26,528 nt of DNA from Alphaproteobacteria bacterium. Lineage in GTDB: Bacteria > Pseudomonadota > Alphaproteobacteria > Rs-D84. Each line of letters starts with the position of its first letter. Positions within the stretch are counted from its first letter, which is position 1. A model generated the notes under the pieces. The model saw only the letters and a program-made list of their open reading frames with translations, did no database searches and was not told the DNA's origin. The translations under genes and the position numbers were made by a program. Positions 15,236 to 23,036 of this stretch are shown here, piece by piece. The stretch spans positions 1 to 26,528 of the forward strand of contig JAGCET010000037.1 of assembly GCA_017650505.1 (NCBI GenBank), in the 5' to 3' direction.

Positions 15236-16002
15236 CAGATTTTTCGAGCATTATAAATTTTTTCTATGAAATTGAAAGAGATGTTTTTGATGTGTTGGAA
15301 GAACATGCGCTGTGTCCAGGTGGTGGGTATTTGTCTGCGTTCAGTACAAACGTGAGAGATTTTAATTTTAATCATGTGGTGCCAATTGGTAAGGCAAAAG
15401 TTTATAATGTTATGGTTGCGGCTGCCGATGAATTTAATGCGCGTAATCGTGAACATATTGCATATTTGACGCCATTATGCGATGAATATTATTCAGAAAA
15501 AAATTCAAATTTACAATTGGTTAGTACGGATGCGTGGATGTTGTTTGAAGGGAAAAAGACGGATATTAAATCGCCTGATATTGTGGTACGTGTTGTGACA
15601 AAGAAGGATATAGATGATTATATCAATGTGTATTTTGGCGGTTTTTCTGATGGTGTTTATGCAGATATGGAATCTGGATTTGATACAACAGAACGAAAAT
15701 CTTTTGATAATCCATATAAAACCAAACTGATGGCACTTTACAAAGGAAAACCTGTTGGGGTGGTTAGTGTGGATGTAAAAGGAGATATAGGCTATATCGA
15801 ATCTTTCGCGATTTTAAAACAATATCGTTATGGCGGTGAAACCGCACGGGTTTTGGGGAATGCTGCAATCAATATGTGTTATGATAAAGGTGCAGGTACG
15901 ATATTCCTTATTACTGCGGCGTGGACCTCGCTGGAACGTCTTTATCAACGGGTTGGTTTTTCAACTAAATTTTATGGATATTTTTATAAGTGGTGTAAGT
16001 AG
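15232..16002 (+). CDS. GNAT-family N-acetyltransferase with an extra N-terminal region
   Basis: The C-terminal 150 residues of this 256-residue protein look like a GNAT fold: IVVRVVTKKDIDDYINVYFG (about 119-138), MALYKGKPVGVVSVDV (about 165-180), DIGYIESFAILKQYRYGGETARVLGNAA, which is the acetyl-CoA loop region with the usual Q/RxxGxG degraded to QYRYGGET, then TIFLITAAWTSLERLYQRVGF, the standard final GNAT helix and strand. The first 110 residues (starting MTDFSSIINFFYEIERDVFD) are a separate region I do not recognise, possibly a second degenerate GNAT domain. The ATG overlaps the dnaE stop, implying coupled translation. The acetyl acceptor is unknown; protein, amino acid or small amine acceptors are all possible. 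Confidence 0.75.
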   Translation: MTDFSSIINFFYEIERDVFDVLEEHALCPGGGYLSAFSTNVRDFNFNHVVPIGKAKVYNVMVAAADEFNARNREHIAYLTPLCDEYYSEKNSNLQLVSTDAWMLFEGKKTDIKSPDIVVRVVTKKDIDDYINVYFGGFSDGVYADMESGFDTTERKSFDNPYKTKLMALYKGKPVGVVSVDVKGDIGYIESFAILKQYRYGGETARVLGNAAINMCYDKGAGTIFLITAAWTSLERLYQRVGFSTKFYGYFYKWCK

Positions 16003-16004
16003 AA

Positions 16005-16850
16005 ATGAAACATATACCTGTGCTTTTGAATAGTGTTTTGGACGCGTTGGGCGATATTCGTGGCGCGCGAATTGTTGATGCAACGTTTGGAGCCGGTGGT
16101 TATACGCGTGTTTTTTTGAATGCCGGGGCCGATGTTATTGCGTTTGATCGTGATCCGAATGTGATGGTTGATGTCGATGATGTAAGGCGCGGGTTTGGTG
16201 GGCGGTTTGAATTTGTAAACAAAACTTTTTCGCATATTTCTGAATTGAATGGGACTTTTGATGCGATAGTTTTTGATTTGGGAATTTCTTCGATGCAAAT
16301 AGATAATCCGGAACGTGGGTTTTCTTTTCGTGCGGATGCGCCATTGGATATGCGTATGTCGGCATCGGGTGATACGATTTGCGATATGTTTGAAAAATGG
16401 ACCGTGGCCGATATTACAAAGATTCTGCGTGATTTTGGGGATGTGCGCCCCGCCCCGGCCATCGCGAAAGCAATCAAAGAAAAAATGCCGCGCACAACAT
16501 TTGAACTGCGTGATTTGGTTCATAATCCACGTGATATTGCACCGGTGTTTCAGGCGTTAAGAATCGCATTGAATGACGAAATAGGTGAAATAACGCATGC
16601 CTTGGCGGCGGTGCCGGATTTATTGAATGTTAGTGGGCGTTGTATATGTGTGACGTTTCATTCTTTGGAAGACAGAATTGTAAAAAATACTTTTCGTGAC
16701 TGGGCGGGGGCACCCGGCGATCCAAGATTGCCAAGTGTTGTTCGTCCACAATTTCAAGAATTGCGGACTAAAACCCCGGATTCGCAAGAATTAGAACACA
16801 ATCCGCGTGCGCGCAGTGCGCATATGCGTGGCGTTGTAAAATTGTATTGA
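16005..16850 (+). CDS. rsmH: 16S rRNA m4C1402 methyltransferase RsmH
   Basis: RsmH (MraW) N4-methylates cytidine 1402 in the decoding centre of 16S rRNA using S-adenosylmethionine. The protein has 281 residues, somewhat shorter than the usual 300-315. Family motifs are all present: MKHIPVLLNSVLDAL, the SAM loop DATFGAGGYTR (about 25-35), DRDPNV, FDLGISSMQIDNPERGFSFR, DAPLDMRMS, LRIALNDEIGEI, CVTFHSLEDRIVK and the C-terminal NPRARSAHMRGV. It starts two bases after the GNAT gene stop. In most bacteria rsmH begins the division and cell-wall cluster after mraZ; here neither mraZ nor ftsL/ftsI is adjacent, so that cluster has been broken up. Confidence 0.97.
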   Translation: MKHIPVLLNSVLDALGDIRGARIVDATFGAGGYTRVFLNAGADVIAFDRDPNVMVDVDDVRRGFGGRFEFVNKTFSHISELNGTFDAIVFDLGISSMQIDNPERGFSFRADAPLDMRMSASGDTICDMFEKWTVADITKILRDFGDVRPAPAIAKAIKEKMPRTTFELRDLVHNPRDIAPVFQALRIALNDEIGEITHALAAVPDLLNVSGRCICVTFHSLEDRIVKNTFRDWAGAPGDPRLPSVVRPQFQELRTKTPDSQELEHNPRARSAHMRGVVKLY

Positions 16851-16876
16851 CCAAACGATATGATTTTTTGTAGCAT
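16847..16876 (+). promoter_or_regulatory. Possible promoter of the CPVC membrane protein gene
   Basis: TTGACC (16847-16852), 18 bases, TAGCAT (16871-16876), just after rsmH. Start near 16883, about 30 bases before the ATG at 16912, with AAAGGAG in between. Weak -10. Confidence 0.3.
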
Positions 16877-16911
16877 CAAAGAACAAGTGAAAATAGAAAG
16901 GAGAATTTATT

Positions 16912-17415
16912 ATGAAAAAGTTTAATCTGGTGGCCGTGGTTTGTGCGTTTTGTTTGGCGACAACTGTCGCAATGGCGGTTTGCCCGGTGTGTACGGTTGC
17001 GGTTGGTGCGGGACTTGAAGGTGCACGATTGTTGGGTGTTGATGATGTTATAACCGGTGTTTGGGCCGGCGGTTTGACGTTGTCTTTATTCCTGTGGACG
17101 GCAAGTTGGTTAAAAAGACACGGGGTTAATAATGTGTTTTGGGGTATTATAGTGCCGTTCGTGGTATATTATGCCTTGTTGGGTATGGTCTATCTTATGC
17201 CGGATATTCATTTCGGTGCAAATACCCTTTGGGGTGTGGATAAGTTTTTGCTTGGCACTATTGTCGGGACAATTTGCTTTTGGATTGGTGCGCGTTGGTA
17301 CCTTGGTATCAAAGAACGTAATGGTGGACATGCGCGATTCCCGTTTCAAAAGGTTGTTATGCCGATATCGTTGTTATTGGTTGCAACCGTGGTCTTTTGG
17401 TTTATAACAAAATAG
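16912..17415 (+). CDS. Small multi-pass membrane protein with N-terminal CPVC motif
   Basis: This 167-residue protein starts with a signal-like segment (MKKFNLVAVVCAFCLATTVA, cleavage plausible near AMA) and directly after it carries VCPVCTVAVGAGLEGARLLG, so the CPVC pair would sit at the outer face of the inner membrane. Then follow GVDDVITGVWAGGLTLSLFL and at least three more membrane segments (about 47-66, 76-96, 108-128, 145-164). A CxxC next to a membrane suggests thiol redox or metal binding, but no enzymatic family is recognised. AAAGGAG precedes the ATG. The next gene starts 17 bases after this stop with an equally strong ribosome site, so the two form a pair. From memory, similar small CPVCTVAVGAG proteins occur in distant, mostly uncultured bacteria; this was not checked. 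Confidence 0.8.
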   Translation: MKKFNLVAVVCAFCLATTVAMAVCPVCTVAVGAGLEGARLLGVDDVITGVWAGGLTLSLFLWTASWLKRHGVNNVFWGIIVPFVVYYALLGMVYLMPDIHFGANTLWGVDKFLLGTIVGTICFWIGARWYLGIKERNGGHARFPFQKVVMPISLLLVATVVFWFITK

Positions 17416-17431
17416 TGAAAGGAGAAAGTTG

Positions 17432-18004
17432 ATGAAAAAAATGTCTTTGGAAGAAATGGTCAAAAAAATAGATGATTCGAAAAAGGTAAATCCGTTGGAT
17501 TTGTCGTCTGACCAAGATTTGTCGATTGCTTTGATGAACCTTGTATCATTAGAAGAGCATTTCTTTTTCAGTGGTGCCAAAACGAAAAAGCCGGGATTTT
17601 ATGATTTGATAAATACGGTACGTGAAATGCGTAAAGAACTTATGTCGCGCATTGTTGATAAAAATGCAGCCCAAGGTGCCGAAGTTTGGTGTATTTCCAA
17701 ACATTTATTGGCTGCATCTATGAGATTGTATGAGGTTGGAACCAAAGCGTTGGGTGTCGGTAATAAAAAAGATGCGTATGCTATGTTTGAAAAGGCATAT
17801 GAATTGTATTCCCTATTTTGGGGATTGAATATGCAGATGATAGATTTAGCTGGTGTTAAAAAAATGGAACCGGAATTGTATGATGCCGCGGTGTCTAAGG
17901 GGGAAGAAAAGAAATCTAAATCGGTTAAGATGTCGGAATCTAAATCGACCGTTCGGCGATTGGGTGATTGGGTTAAAAATGCGGTAAATTGTTGCATTGA
18001 ATGA
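17432..18004 (+). CDS. Helical cytoplasmic protein of unknown function, partner of the CPVC protein
   Basis: This 190-residue protein has no signal peptide or membrane segment. It is almost entirely helical: SLEEMVKKIDDSKKVNPLDL at the N-terminus, LSIALMNLVSLEEHFFFSGA (about 32-51), a central pair of helices with GAEVWCISKHLLAASMRLYE (about 85-104), and KKDAYAMFEKAYELYSLFWG (about 113-132), which resembles a TPR-like helix pair. A Lys/Ser-rich linker follows, then a final amphipathic helix RRLGDWVKNAVNCCIE with adjacent cysteines near the C-terminus. AGGAG seven bases before the ATG at 17432 fixes the start; a TTG just upstream is less likely. It is paired with the membrane gene before it, suggesting a shared role. 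No function can be named. Confidence 0.78.
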   Translation: MKKMSLEEMVKKIDDSKKVNPLDLSSDQDLSIALMNLVSLEEHFFFSGAKTKKPGFYDLINTVREMRKELMSRIVDKNAAQGAEVWCISKHLLAASMRLYEVGTKALGVGNKKDAYAMFEKAYELYSLFWGLNMQMIDLAGVKKMEPELYDAAVSKGEEKKSKSVKMSESKSTVRRLGDWVKNAVNCCIE

Positions 18005-18070
18005 TTGACGCGAATTGGTGCTTGACCGATAGTGTGGTTTTTTGATAAAATTGGGCAGAAGGGAGTAATT

Positions 18071-20488
18071 TTGCGCATACAAAAAAGCCTTTTTTCGTGG
18101 ATTATTTGTGGGGTTGCCACGGTGTTTTGGGCGGGATACGCCGCCGCGCCGGTGAATCCGCGCGCAATCGAATCGGATTCAACGTCCCGTCAATCTGCCG
18201 ATGTTGTTCAATCACGTGTTGCGTCTGTGCCGACCACGCGTGTGCGCGGTGGTAATGTATCGACTCGTGCCGCAACCGTTGGTGGGGGTGCGACACGTGT
18301 TCGTACGGCGACCACTGCGGTTACGCCACGTGAAAATACTTTGGCGGGGCGTATTATGGCGCGCAGTTCTGCCCCGACGGCGGTATCGCGGGTCGCGCGT
18401 TCTTTGAAAATGGGTAATGCCAGGGCCGGCAAGAATATGTCATCAAGCCCGATTGGCGGAATGGCACGCAGTGGTGTTGCACGTGCGACGGCGGTTTTTA
18501 ATGATTTAGGCAAGATTGGTTCGGGTTATGCCGCGTGTCGTGAATCTTATGCTACGTGTATGGATCAAATGTGTGCAATGGCAAATGATACCTATCGTCG
18601 TTGTTTTTGCAGTGATCGTTTTACACAATTCCGTGATATTGAAAATGCGTTGGACCGTGCAATGATTATGTTGCAACAGTTTCAGGATAATAATCTGAAT
18701 GCGGTTGATAAAACCGCGGCCGAGGTTAATGCAATGTATTCCGCCACGGTGGGTGAACAGGCAATAAAAAAGGATACCAGTGGCGCCGCCAAAATGTTAG
18801 ACGAGATAAACGATTTGTTGTCTGGTAAAAAAACGACAGGTGTGTCGAGTAGTTCGACATCGCTTGGGGTGTTGGATTTAGATTTCTCTTCTGATTTGGA
18901 TGATATTTGGTCGGGCGATGGTTCTTCGTTGTTTTCATCAGAAGGCCAGGATTTATCAACACTGGAAGGGGCGGCGTTGTTTAATGCGGCACAAAAGCAG
19001 TGTGTGCGTTTGACCAAGAATAATTGTGAAAATGATGCTGTGTTCTCCATGTCTAAAAGTTCATATAATATTTTGATAACCCAAGATTGCAATGTTTATG
19101 AAAAAACACTGAATAAAAAACGTGAAACTGTGGCGTCCGCCGTGCGCGAGGCGGAAAGATACCTGCGTGAGGCACGATTGGAAGAATACCGTTCGCATAA
19201 TTCGGCGGACGTTAATGAATGTATTGCCAAGGTGCGCGTTGCAATGTTGGCCGATACCGCGTGCGGTGAAAACTATAAACGTTGTTTGGACCCGACCGGC
19301 GCGTATGTGAATGGGGCCACCGGTGAACCAATTTACAGCCCACGGTTATTCCAATTGGAAAAGACAATAAAATTAGAGGGTGTGACGTCGTCTGAAACTG
19401 TAAATACAGATATTTTGGGTCAGAATAAAGATTATGATAAATTTTTGGAAAATTATCGTAAGTATGTAACGAGAGAATTAGATACGTGTCGTGATATTGC
19501 AGATTTTGTATGGACCGAATTCAAACGGAATGCCGTTATTGAAATTGCCCAGGCGCAAAGTGCAAAGATTGAAGAAGTCAAGGCGTCGTGTGTGGATACG
19601 ATTGCCGAATGTTATGATACAACAACACAGTCATTGGTGAATTTTGACAAGAATACTGCCACGGCGGCGGGTGCATTGGGGCGTTATGCGTCCGCAGATA
19701 TGTGTCACGAACAGGTTATTGCGTGTGCAATGCTTTATGCGCCGAATGACAACACACAGTGCCAGTTTGATGGTCGGGGCCATTTAACGAATTCAACGCA
19801 AAATTGTGGGCTGCAGGCGTTATTGAATTATGTTTCTACTGTGGATGATTTGAATGTTGTTGAAAAGTGCAGCGAGGCAATCGACGAATATGTAACGAAA
19901 CTTTGCACACCCGAAGATGGCAATTCATATGGTTATCCATATAATTGTCGCCGTATGACGAGCGGTGATAGGCAAACCGAAGAAATAGATTGGACCGATA
20001 ATATGAATGTAGAAGTAGCAATTAAAAACTACGCTATTAGTAATTGTATGAAGCCAACCAACAATCCAGAGAAAAAGACAGGAAGGGAAGCATATGATTT
20101 GCTTGAGAACACTGTAAAGACAAAAGTTGGGGCTATTCTTGCAGATGTTAGATATGCAATTCGTGAATCGTTGGGTGATGTTTGTGAAAGTTTAGGCGGG
20201 CATTGGTTTAGGGATGTGCAGCCGGGTGCGAATGCATTTGCTCTGTTTTATAACACTGTATCTGGACGGGGCAGTAATGATCCTGCAATTGCAAGTTGGG
20301 GTTATTGTTATGAAAACAGCGAGAAGATTGCCTGTGAAAGTTATAACAGTGCGGATGAAGACAGCACGACAATGACCAGGTGGGATTCGGCGACCGAGAC
20401 TTGTACATTCTATGATGCGTGGTACAAACAAATGTGCGAAGGTGCCATGGGTGGATATTGGGATACGGACACGTGTTATGTGCCATAA
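18071..20488 (+). CDS. Large exported cysteine-containing protein
   Basis: This 805-residue protein is not recognised. From the TTG at 18071, which has AAGGGAG five bases upstream, it begins with a signal peptide (MRIQKSLFSWIICGVATVFW, cleavage near YAAA-AP). A GTG at 18032 is an alternative start but lacks a ribosome site. Residues about 30-145 are low-complexity Arg/Ala/Thr/Val/Ser-rich and probably disordered. A cysteine block at about 156-180 reads CRESYATCMDQMCAMANDTY and then RRCFCSDRF. A coiled-coil-like segment, a Ser/Asp-rich linker (near 255-295) and further C-containing helical blocks follow (CGENYKRCLD, CVDTIAECYD, MCHEQVIACAM), ending MGGYWDTDTCYVP. It is presumably periplasmic or surface-exposed and disulfide-bonded. 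A terminator follows directly. It may be lineage-specific. Confidence 0.8.
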   Translation: MRIQKSLFSWIICGVATVFWAGYAAAPVNPRAIESDSTSRQSADVVQSRVASVPTTRVRGGNVSTRAATVGGGATRVRTATTAVTPRENTLAGRIMARSSAPTAVSRVARSLKMGNARAGKNMSSSPIGGMARSGVARATAVFNDLGKIGSGYAACRESYATCMDQMCAMANDTYRRCFCSDRFTQFRDIENALDRAMIMLQQFQDNNLNAVDKTAAEVNAMYSATVGEQAIKKDTSGAAKMLDEINDLLSGKKTTGVSSSSTSLGVLDLDFSSDLDDIWSGDGSSLFSSEGQDLSTLEGAALFNAAQKQCVRLTKNNCENDAVFSMSKSSYNILITQDCNVYEKTLNKKRETVASAVREAERYLREARLEEYRSHNSADVNECIAKVRVAMLADTACGENYKRCLDPTGAYVNGATGEPIYSPRLFQLEKTIKLEGVTSSETVNTDILGQNKDYDKFLENYRKYVTRELDTCRDIADFVWTEFKRNAVIEIAQAQSAKIEEVKASCVDTIAECYDTTTQSLVNFDKNTATAAGALGRYASADMCHEQVIACAMLYAPNDNTQCQFDGRGHLTNSTQNCGLQALLNYVSTVDDLNVVEKCSEAIDEYVTKLCTPEDGNSYGYPYNCRRMTSGDRQTEEIDWTDNMNVEVAIKNYAISNCMKPTNNPEKKTGREAYDLLENTVKTKVGAILADVRYAIRESLGDVCESLGGHWFRDVQPGANAFALFYNTVSGRGSNDPAIASWGYCYENSEKIACESYNSADEDSTTMTRWDSATETCTFYDAWYKQMCEGAMGGYWDTDTCYVP

Positions 20489-20516
20489 AAAATCGCCGAA
20501 ATGGCGATTTTTTTTT
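20489..20516. terminator. Bidirectional rho-independent terminator
   Basis: Stem ATCGCC / GGCGAT (20492-20497 and 20503-20508), extended by A/T pairs, loop GAAAT, followed by a run of nine Ts on the plus strand and six on the minus strand. It serves the exported protein gene and the convergent regulator gene. Confidence 0.85.
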
Positions 20517-20522
20517 AACAAG

Positions 20523-20936
20523 TTATTGTTCGTTATTGAATGTTTTTAACATTTCCATTATTGCGTTGCGTTGCTTGTCGGTTGGTAATTTCCAATACAG
20601 GCGTATCAGTTCTAATGTTTCGTTACGGGCCAATGGGTCATCGTTTGTCGGTTGATGTGCGCGCATTGAACGTGTGGCCTTGGTTTCGTCGGGTAAATTC
20701 CCGGGCAGTCCGGAAAAGAAAAAAGATATGGGGGTTTGCATTGCAACACCAATTTCAAACAGACGAGATGCGGAAATCCGGTTGTCTGCATTTTCATATT
20801 TTTGAATCTGTTGAAATGTGACGCCGCATACGTCGGCCAAATCTTTCAATGACATACCCATCATGTTGCGACGTATCTGCATACGTTTCCCTATGTGTTG
20901 GTCAATTGCACTTGGGATATACGGTTTTCCGCCCAT
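20523..20936 (-). CDS. XRE-family helix-turn-helix transcriptional regulator
   Basis: This 137-residue protein has a Cro/C1-type HTH at about 15-70: GKRMQIRRNMMGMSLKDLAD, then VCGVTFQQIQKYENADNRIS (the recognition helix region TFQQIQKYE) and ASRLFEIGVAMQTPISFFF. This sequence style, with QKYE...NRISASRL and PISFFF, is characteristic of a regulator group widespread in alphaproteobacteria. The C-terminal part (about 75-137) has a linker and a helix pair LELIRLYWKLPTDKQRNAIM. AAGGAG precedes the ATG with suitable spacing. The gene is divergent from gpmI, and its promoter uses the same -35 hexamer as gpmI, so binding near that site could control both. The target is not known. Confidence 0.92.
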   Translation of the reverse strand: MGGKPYIPSAIDQHIGKRMQIRRNMMGMSLKDLADVCGVTFQQIQKYENADNRISASRLFEIGVAMQTPISFFFSGLPGNLPDETKATRSMRAHQPTNDDPLARNETLELIRLYWKLPTDKQRNAIMEMLKTFNNEQ

Positions 20937-20985
20937 AATAAAACTCCTTGGGGTTTATATTAAGATTGCTGTCCTGTTTGTTTAA

Positions 20986-21014
20986 TTTATACTGTGTTTC
21001 TTTTTGTTTTGCAA
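20986..21014 (-). promoter_or_regulatory. Predicted promoter of the XRE regulator
   Basis: On the minus strand TTGCAA (21009-21014), 17 bases, TATAAA (20986-20991). The -35 hexamer is its own reverse complement and is shared with the gpmI promoter. Confidence 0.55.
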
Positions 21015-21037
21015 TCAAAAAAGCAATGTGTTATGAT
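21009..21037 (+). promoter_or_regulatory. Predicted promoter of gpmI
   Basis: TTGCAA (21009-21014), 17 bases, TATGAT (21032-21037); transcription would start near 21044, about 29 bases before the ATG. Shares its -35 with the divergent promoter. Confidence 0.55.
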
Positions 21038-21072
21038 TGCGCTTGCAATATTTAACAGATGGAGACTAAGAA

Positions 21073-22545
21073 ATGATGAAACCGGTGGTTTTATGTATTT
21101 TGGATGGTGTCGGGGTTAGTAATGCGACCGAACACAATTCGGTCGAGATGGCAAAAATGCCATTTTTTCGCGGTTTAATTCGCAAATATCCGAATTCTTT
21201 GTTGCGTGCATCGGGCATCGCGGTTGGATTACCGGGAAATTTGATGGGCAATTCAGAGGTTGGCCATATCTGTATCGGTGCGGGACGCGTGGTTATGCAG
21301 TATCTGTTGCGTTTTGCGCGCGAAAATTGGAATGCAAATAAACCATTGAACGATTTTATTGGCGATGTTAAACGTGGTGGTGGAATTGTGCATTTCGCGG
21401 GTCTTATGTCCGATGGGCGGGTGCATTCAGATATTCGGGATGAAATGAAAATTGCAAAATATATTTTGGATTCGGGCCTGCGCGTGTGTATTCATTTTAT
21501 TGGCGATGGGCGTGATACCCCGCCAAAGTCCGCATTAAAATATGTTCGTATGATAAAGCATATATTGGCACCGTATTTTGCCGATGGGCGTGCGTTCTTT
21601 GGAACGCTGTCGGGGCGTTATTATACGATGGATAGAAACAAGAATATGGACCGCACGGAATTGGCGTTTAACGCGATTGCACGCGGACACGCGGATGCAC
21701 ATGCGGATACTATTGAAGATGCAATAAAAGATTCTTATGCCGCCGGTGTGACCGATGAATTTTTCAAACCAACAATTATAAACGCAACGCCGATTACGTC
21801 GCGTGATGGGTTTGTGTTTGGAAATTATCGCAGTGATCGTGCGCGGCAAATCGTTCGCGTAATATTGCAGACGGGGGCGCATATACTCTGTTTTTCACAA
21901 TATGGCGAAGGATTAAATGAACATTGCCCTGCTCTGCTTTCTGACATTCCGGTGGAAAATACTTTGGGCGATGTCGTTGCGGCGGCGGGCCTTAAACAAT
22001 TGCGTATTGCAGAAACAGAAAAGTATAATCATGTGACGTATTTTATGGATGCCGAACGCACAGTGGATTTTGATGGCGAAGAAAAAGTGCTGGTCGATTC
22101 ACCGGCAGTTGCGACATTTGATATGAAACCCGAAATGTCGGCGAATGAAATTACGGCGGAGTTGTTGCCAAGATTGCCGAAATTCGACGTGATTTTAATG
22201 AACTTTGCCAATGGTGATATGGTTGGGCATACCGGGAACGAGGCAGCGGCCATCAAAGCGATGGAATGTTTGGATGTGCAATTGGCCAGGATTGTTCCGG
22301 CGGTGTTAAAACTTGGTGGACAAATGCTGATTATTGCAGACCACGGTAATGCCGAAAAAATGTGGAACGAAAAGTCAAATGCACCGTGGACCGCACATAC
22401 CAATAACAAAGTGCGTGCAATTTTGGTAAGTGAACCAAAGTATAAAAAAATTAAAAATGGTGGCCTTGCCGATGTTGCACCGACGATTTTGAAATTACTT
22501 GGTGTGTCACAACCGGCGGATATGACGGGAAAACCGTTGGTTTAG
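21073..22545 (+). CDS. gpmI: 2,3-bisphosphoglycerate-independent phosphoglycerate mutase
   Basis: GpmI interconverts 3- and 2-phosphoglycerate in glycolysis using two metal ions and a phosphoserine intermediate. The protein has 490 residues, slightly below the usual 505-515. Motifs are CILDGVGVS (metal aspartate near residue 11), GNSEVGH with the nucleophile Ser61, GLMSDGRVHS, IGDGRDTPPKSA, TLSGRYYTMDRN, FGNYRSDRARQ, NFANGDMVGHTG, IIADHGNAEKM and TAHTNNKV near the end. The last is less canonical, since TxHTxxxVP is usual. GGAG lies upstream of two adjacent ATGs (21073 and 21076); either could be used. It is alone in its transcription unit, between its promoter and the hairpin at 22556-22575. 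Confidence 0.97.
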   Translation: MMKPVVLCILDGVGVSNATEHNSVEMAKMPFFRGLIRKYPNSLLRASGIAVGLPGNLMGNSEVGHICIGAGRVVMQYLLRFARENWNANKPLNDFIGDVKRGGGIVHFAGLMSDGRVHSDIRDEMKIAKYILDSGLRVCIHFIGDGRDTPPKSALKYVRMIKHILAPYFADGRAFFGTLSGRYYTMDRNKNMDRTELAFNAIARGHADAHADTIEDAIKDSYAAGVTDEFFKPTIINATPITSRDGFVFGNYRSDRARQIVRVILQTGAHILCFSQYGEGLNEHCPALLSDIPVENTLGDVVAAAGLKQLRIAETEKYNHVTYFMDAERTVDFDGEEKVLVDSPAVATFDMKPEMSANEITAELLPRLPKFDVILMNFANGDMVGHTGNEAAAIKAMECLDVQLARIVPAVLKLGGQMLIIADHGNAEKMWNEKSNAPWTAHTNNKVRAILVSEPKYKKIKNGGLADVAPTILKLLGVSQPADMTGKPLV

Positions 22546-22555
22546 TGTTAGTAAA

Positions 22556-22575
22556 AATCCCGCAGATGCGGGATT
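22556..22575. terminator. Hairpin terminator between convergent gpmI and tadA units
   Basis: Stem AATCCCGC / GCGGGATT (22556-22563 and 22568-22575) with loop AGAT. On the minus strand it continues into TTTT and is a good terminator for the gene at 22579. On the plus strand only a weak T-rich stretch follows. Confidence 0.75.
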
Positions 22576-22578
22576 GGT

Positions 22579-23034
22579 TTAACGGGTTTTATCAAAAAAT
22601 TTTTTACGCTGTTCTGCAATTGAAAAATTATGCAAAATCTTATAGTTGAATCCATCTGGTTCTTTTTCCACCAATACTTCATTACCAATACGTATTTTAT
22701 ACGGATTAGAGTACATTTTTACCATCTGATACCCGAAATCGCCACCAAATAAATGAAAGTTTTGATATTTAACGCCATTTATTTCAACTCCATCTTCTAT
22801 ATCTTCGACCAGCATACGATCGTATCCATATTCTTTCCCATTGTGCACACCTAATAAAAGATTTTTATCTTTTTCATAGTTTACTGTATCGCCACAGGCA
22901 AATTTGTCGTGAACAACGTCATTTTGTTTATCTGAAACAATAACGGTTATTGGGTCATTCGCACTGTATAATGGAACAATAGTAACATGGTATGGTTTTA
23001 CATTGGTTTGCATGTTTATAATCGTGCTGTACAT
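22579..23034 (-). CDS. Protein of unknown function downstream of tadA
   Basis: I do not recognise this 151-residue protein. It has no signal peptide or membrane segment. The sequence alternates short strands and turns (YHVTIVPLYSANDPITVIVS, NLLLGVHNGKEYGYDRMLVE, VEINGVKYQNFHLFGGDFGY), suggesting a beta-rich fold, and it ends in a basic helix FSIAEQRKKFFDKTR. A single cysteine lies in KFACGDTV. AAAAGGAG sits at the end of tadA and serves as its ribosome site; the ATG is two bases from the tadA stop, so the genes are translated from one message. A strong terminator follows. The link to tRNA editing is by position only. Confidence 0.78.
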   Translation of the reverse strand: MYSTIINMQTNVKPYHVTIVPLYSANDPITVIVSDKQNDVVHDKFACGDTVNYEKDKNLLLGVHNGKEYGYDRMLVEDIEDGVEINGVKYQNFHLFGGDFGYQMVKMYSNPYKIRIGNEVLVEKEPDGFNYKILHNFSIAEQRKKFFDKTR

Positions 23035-23036
23035 TT

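Noticed and set aside
20523..20936. XRE regulator as antitoxin or phage repressor
   Set aside because: No partner toxin or phage gene is adjacent; the sequence fits a chromosomal regulator group of alphaproteobacteria.
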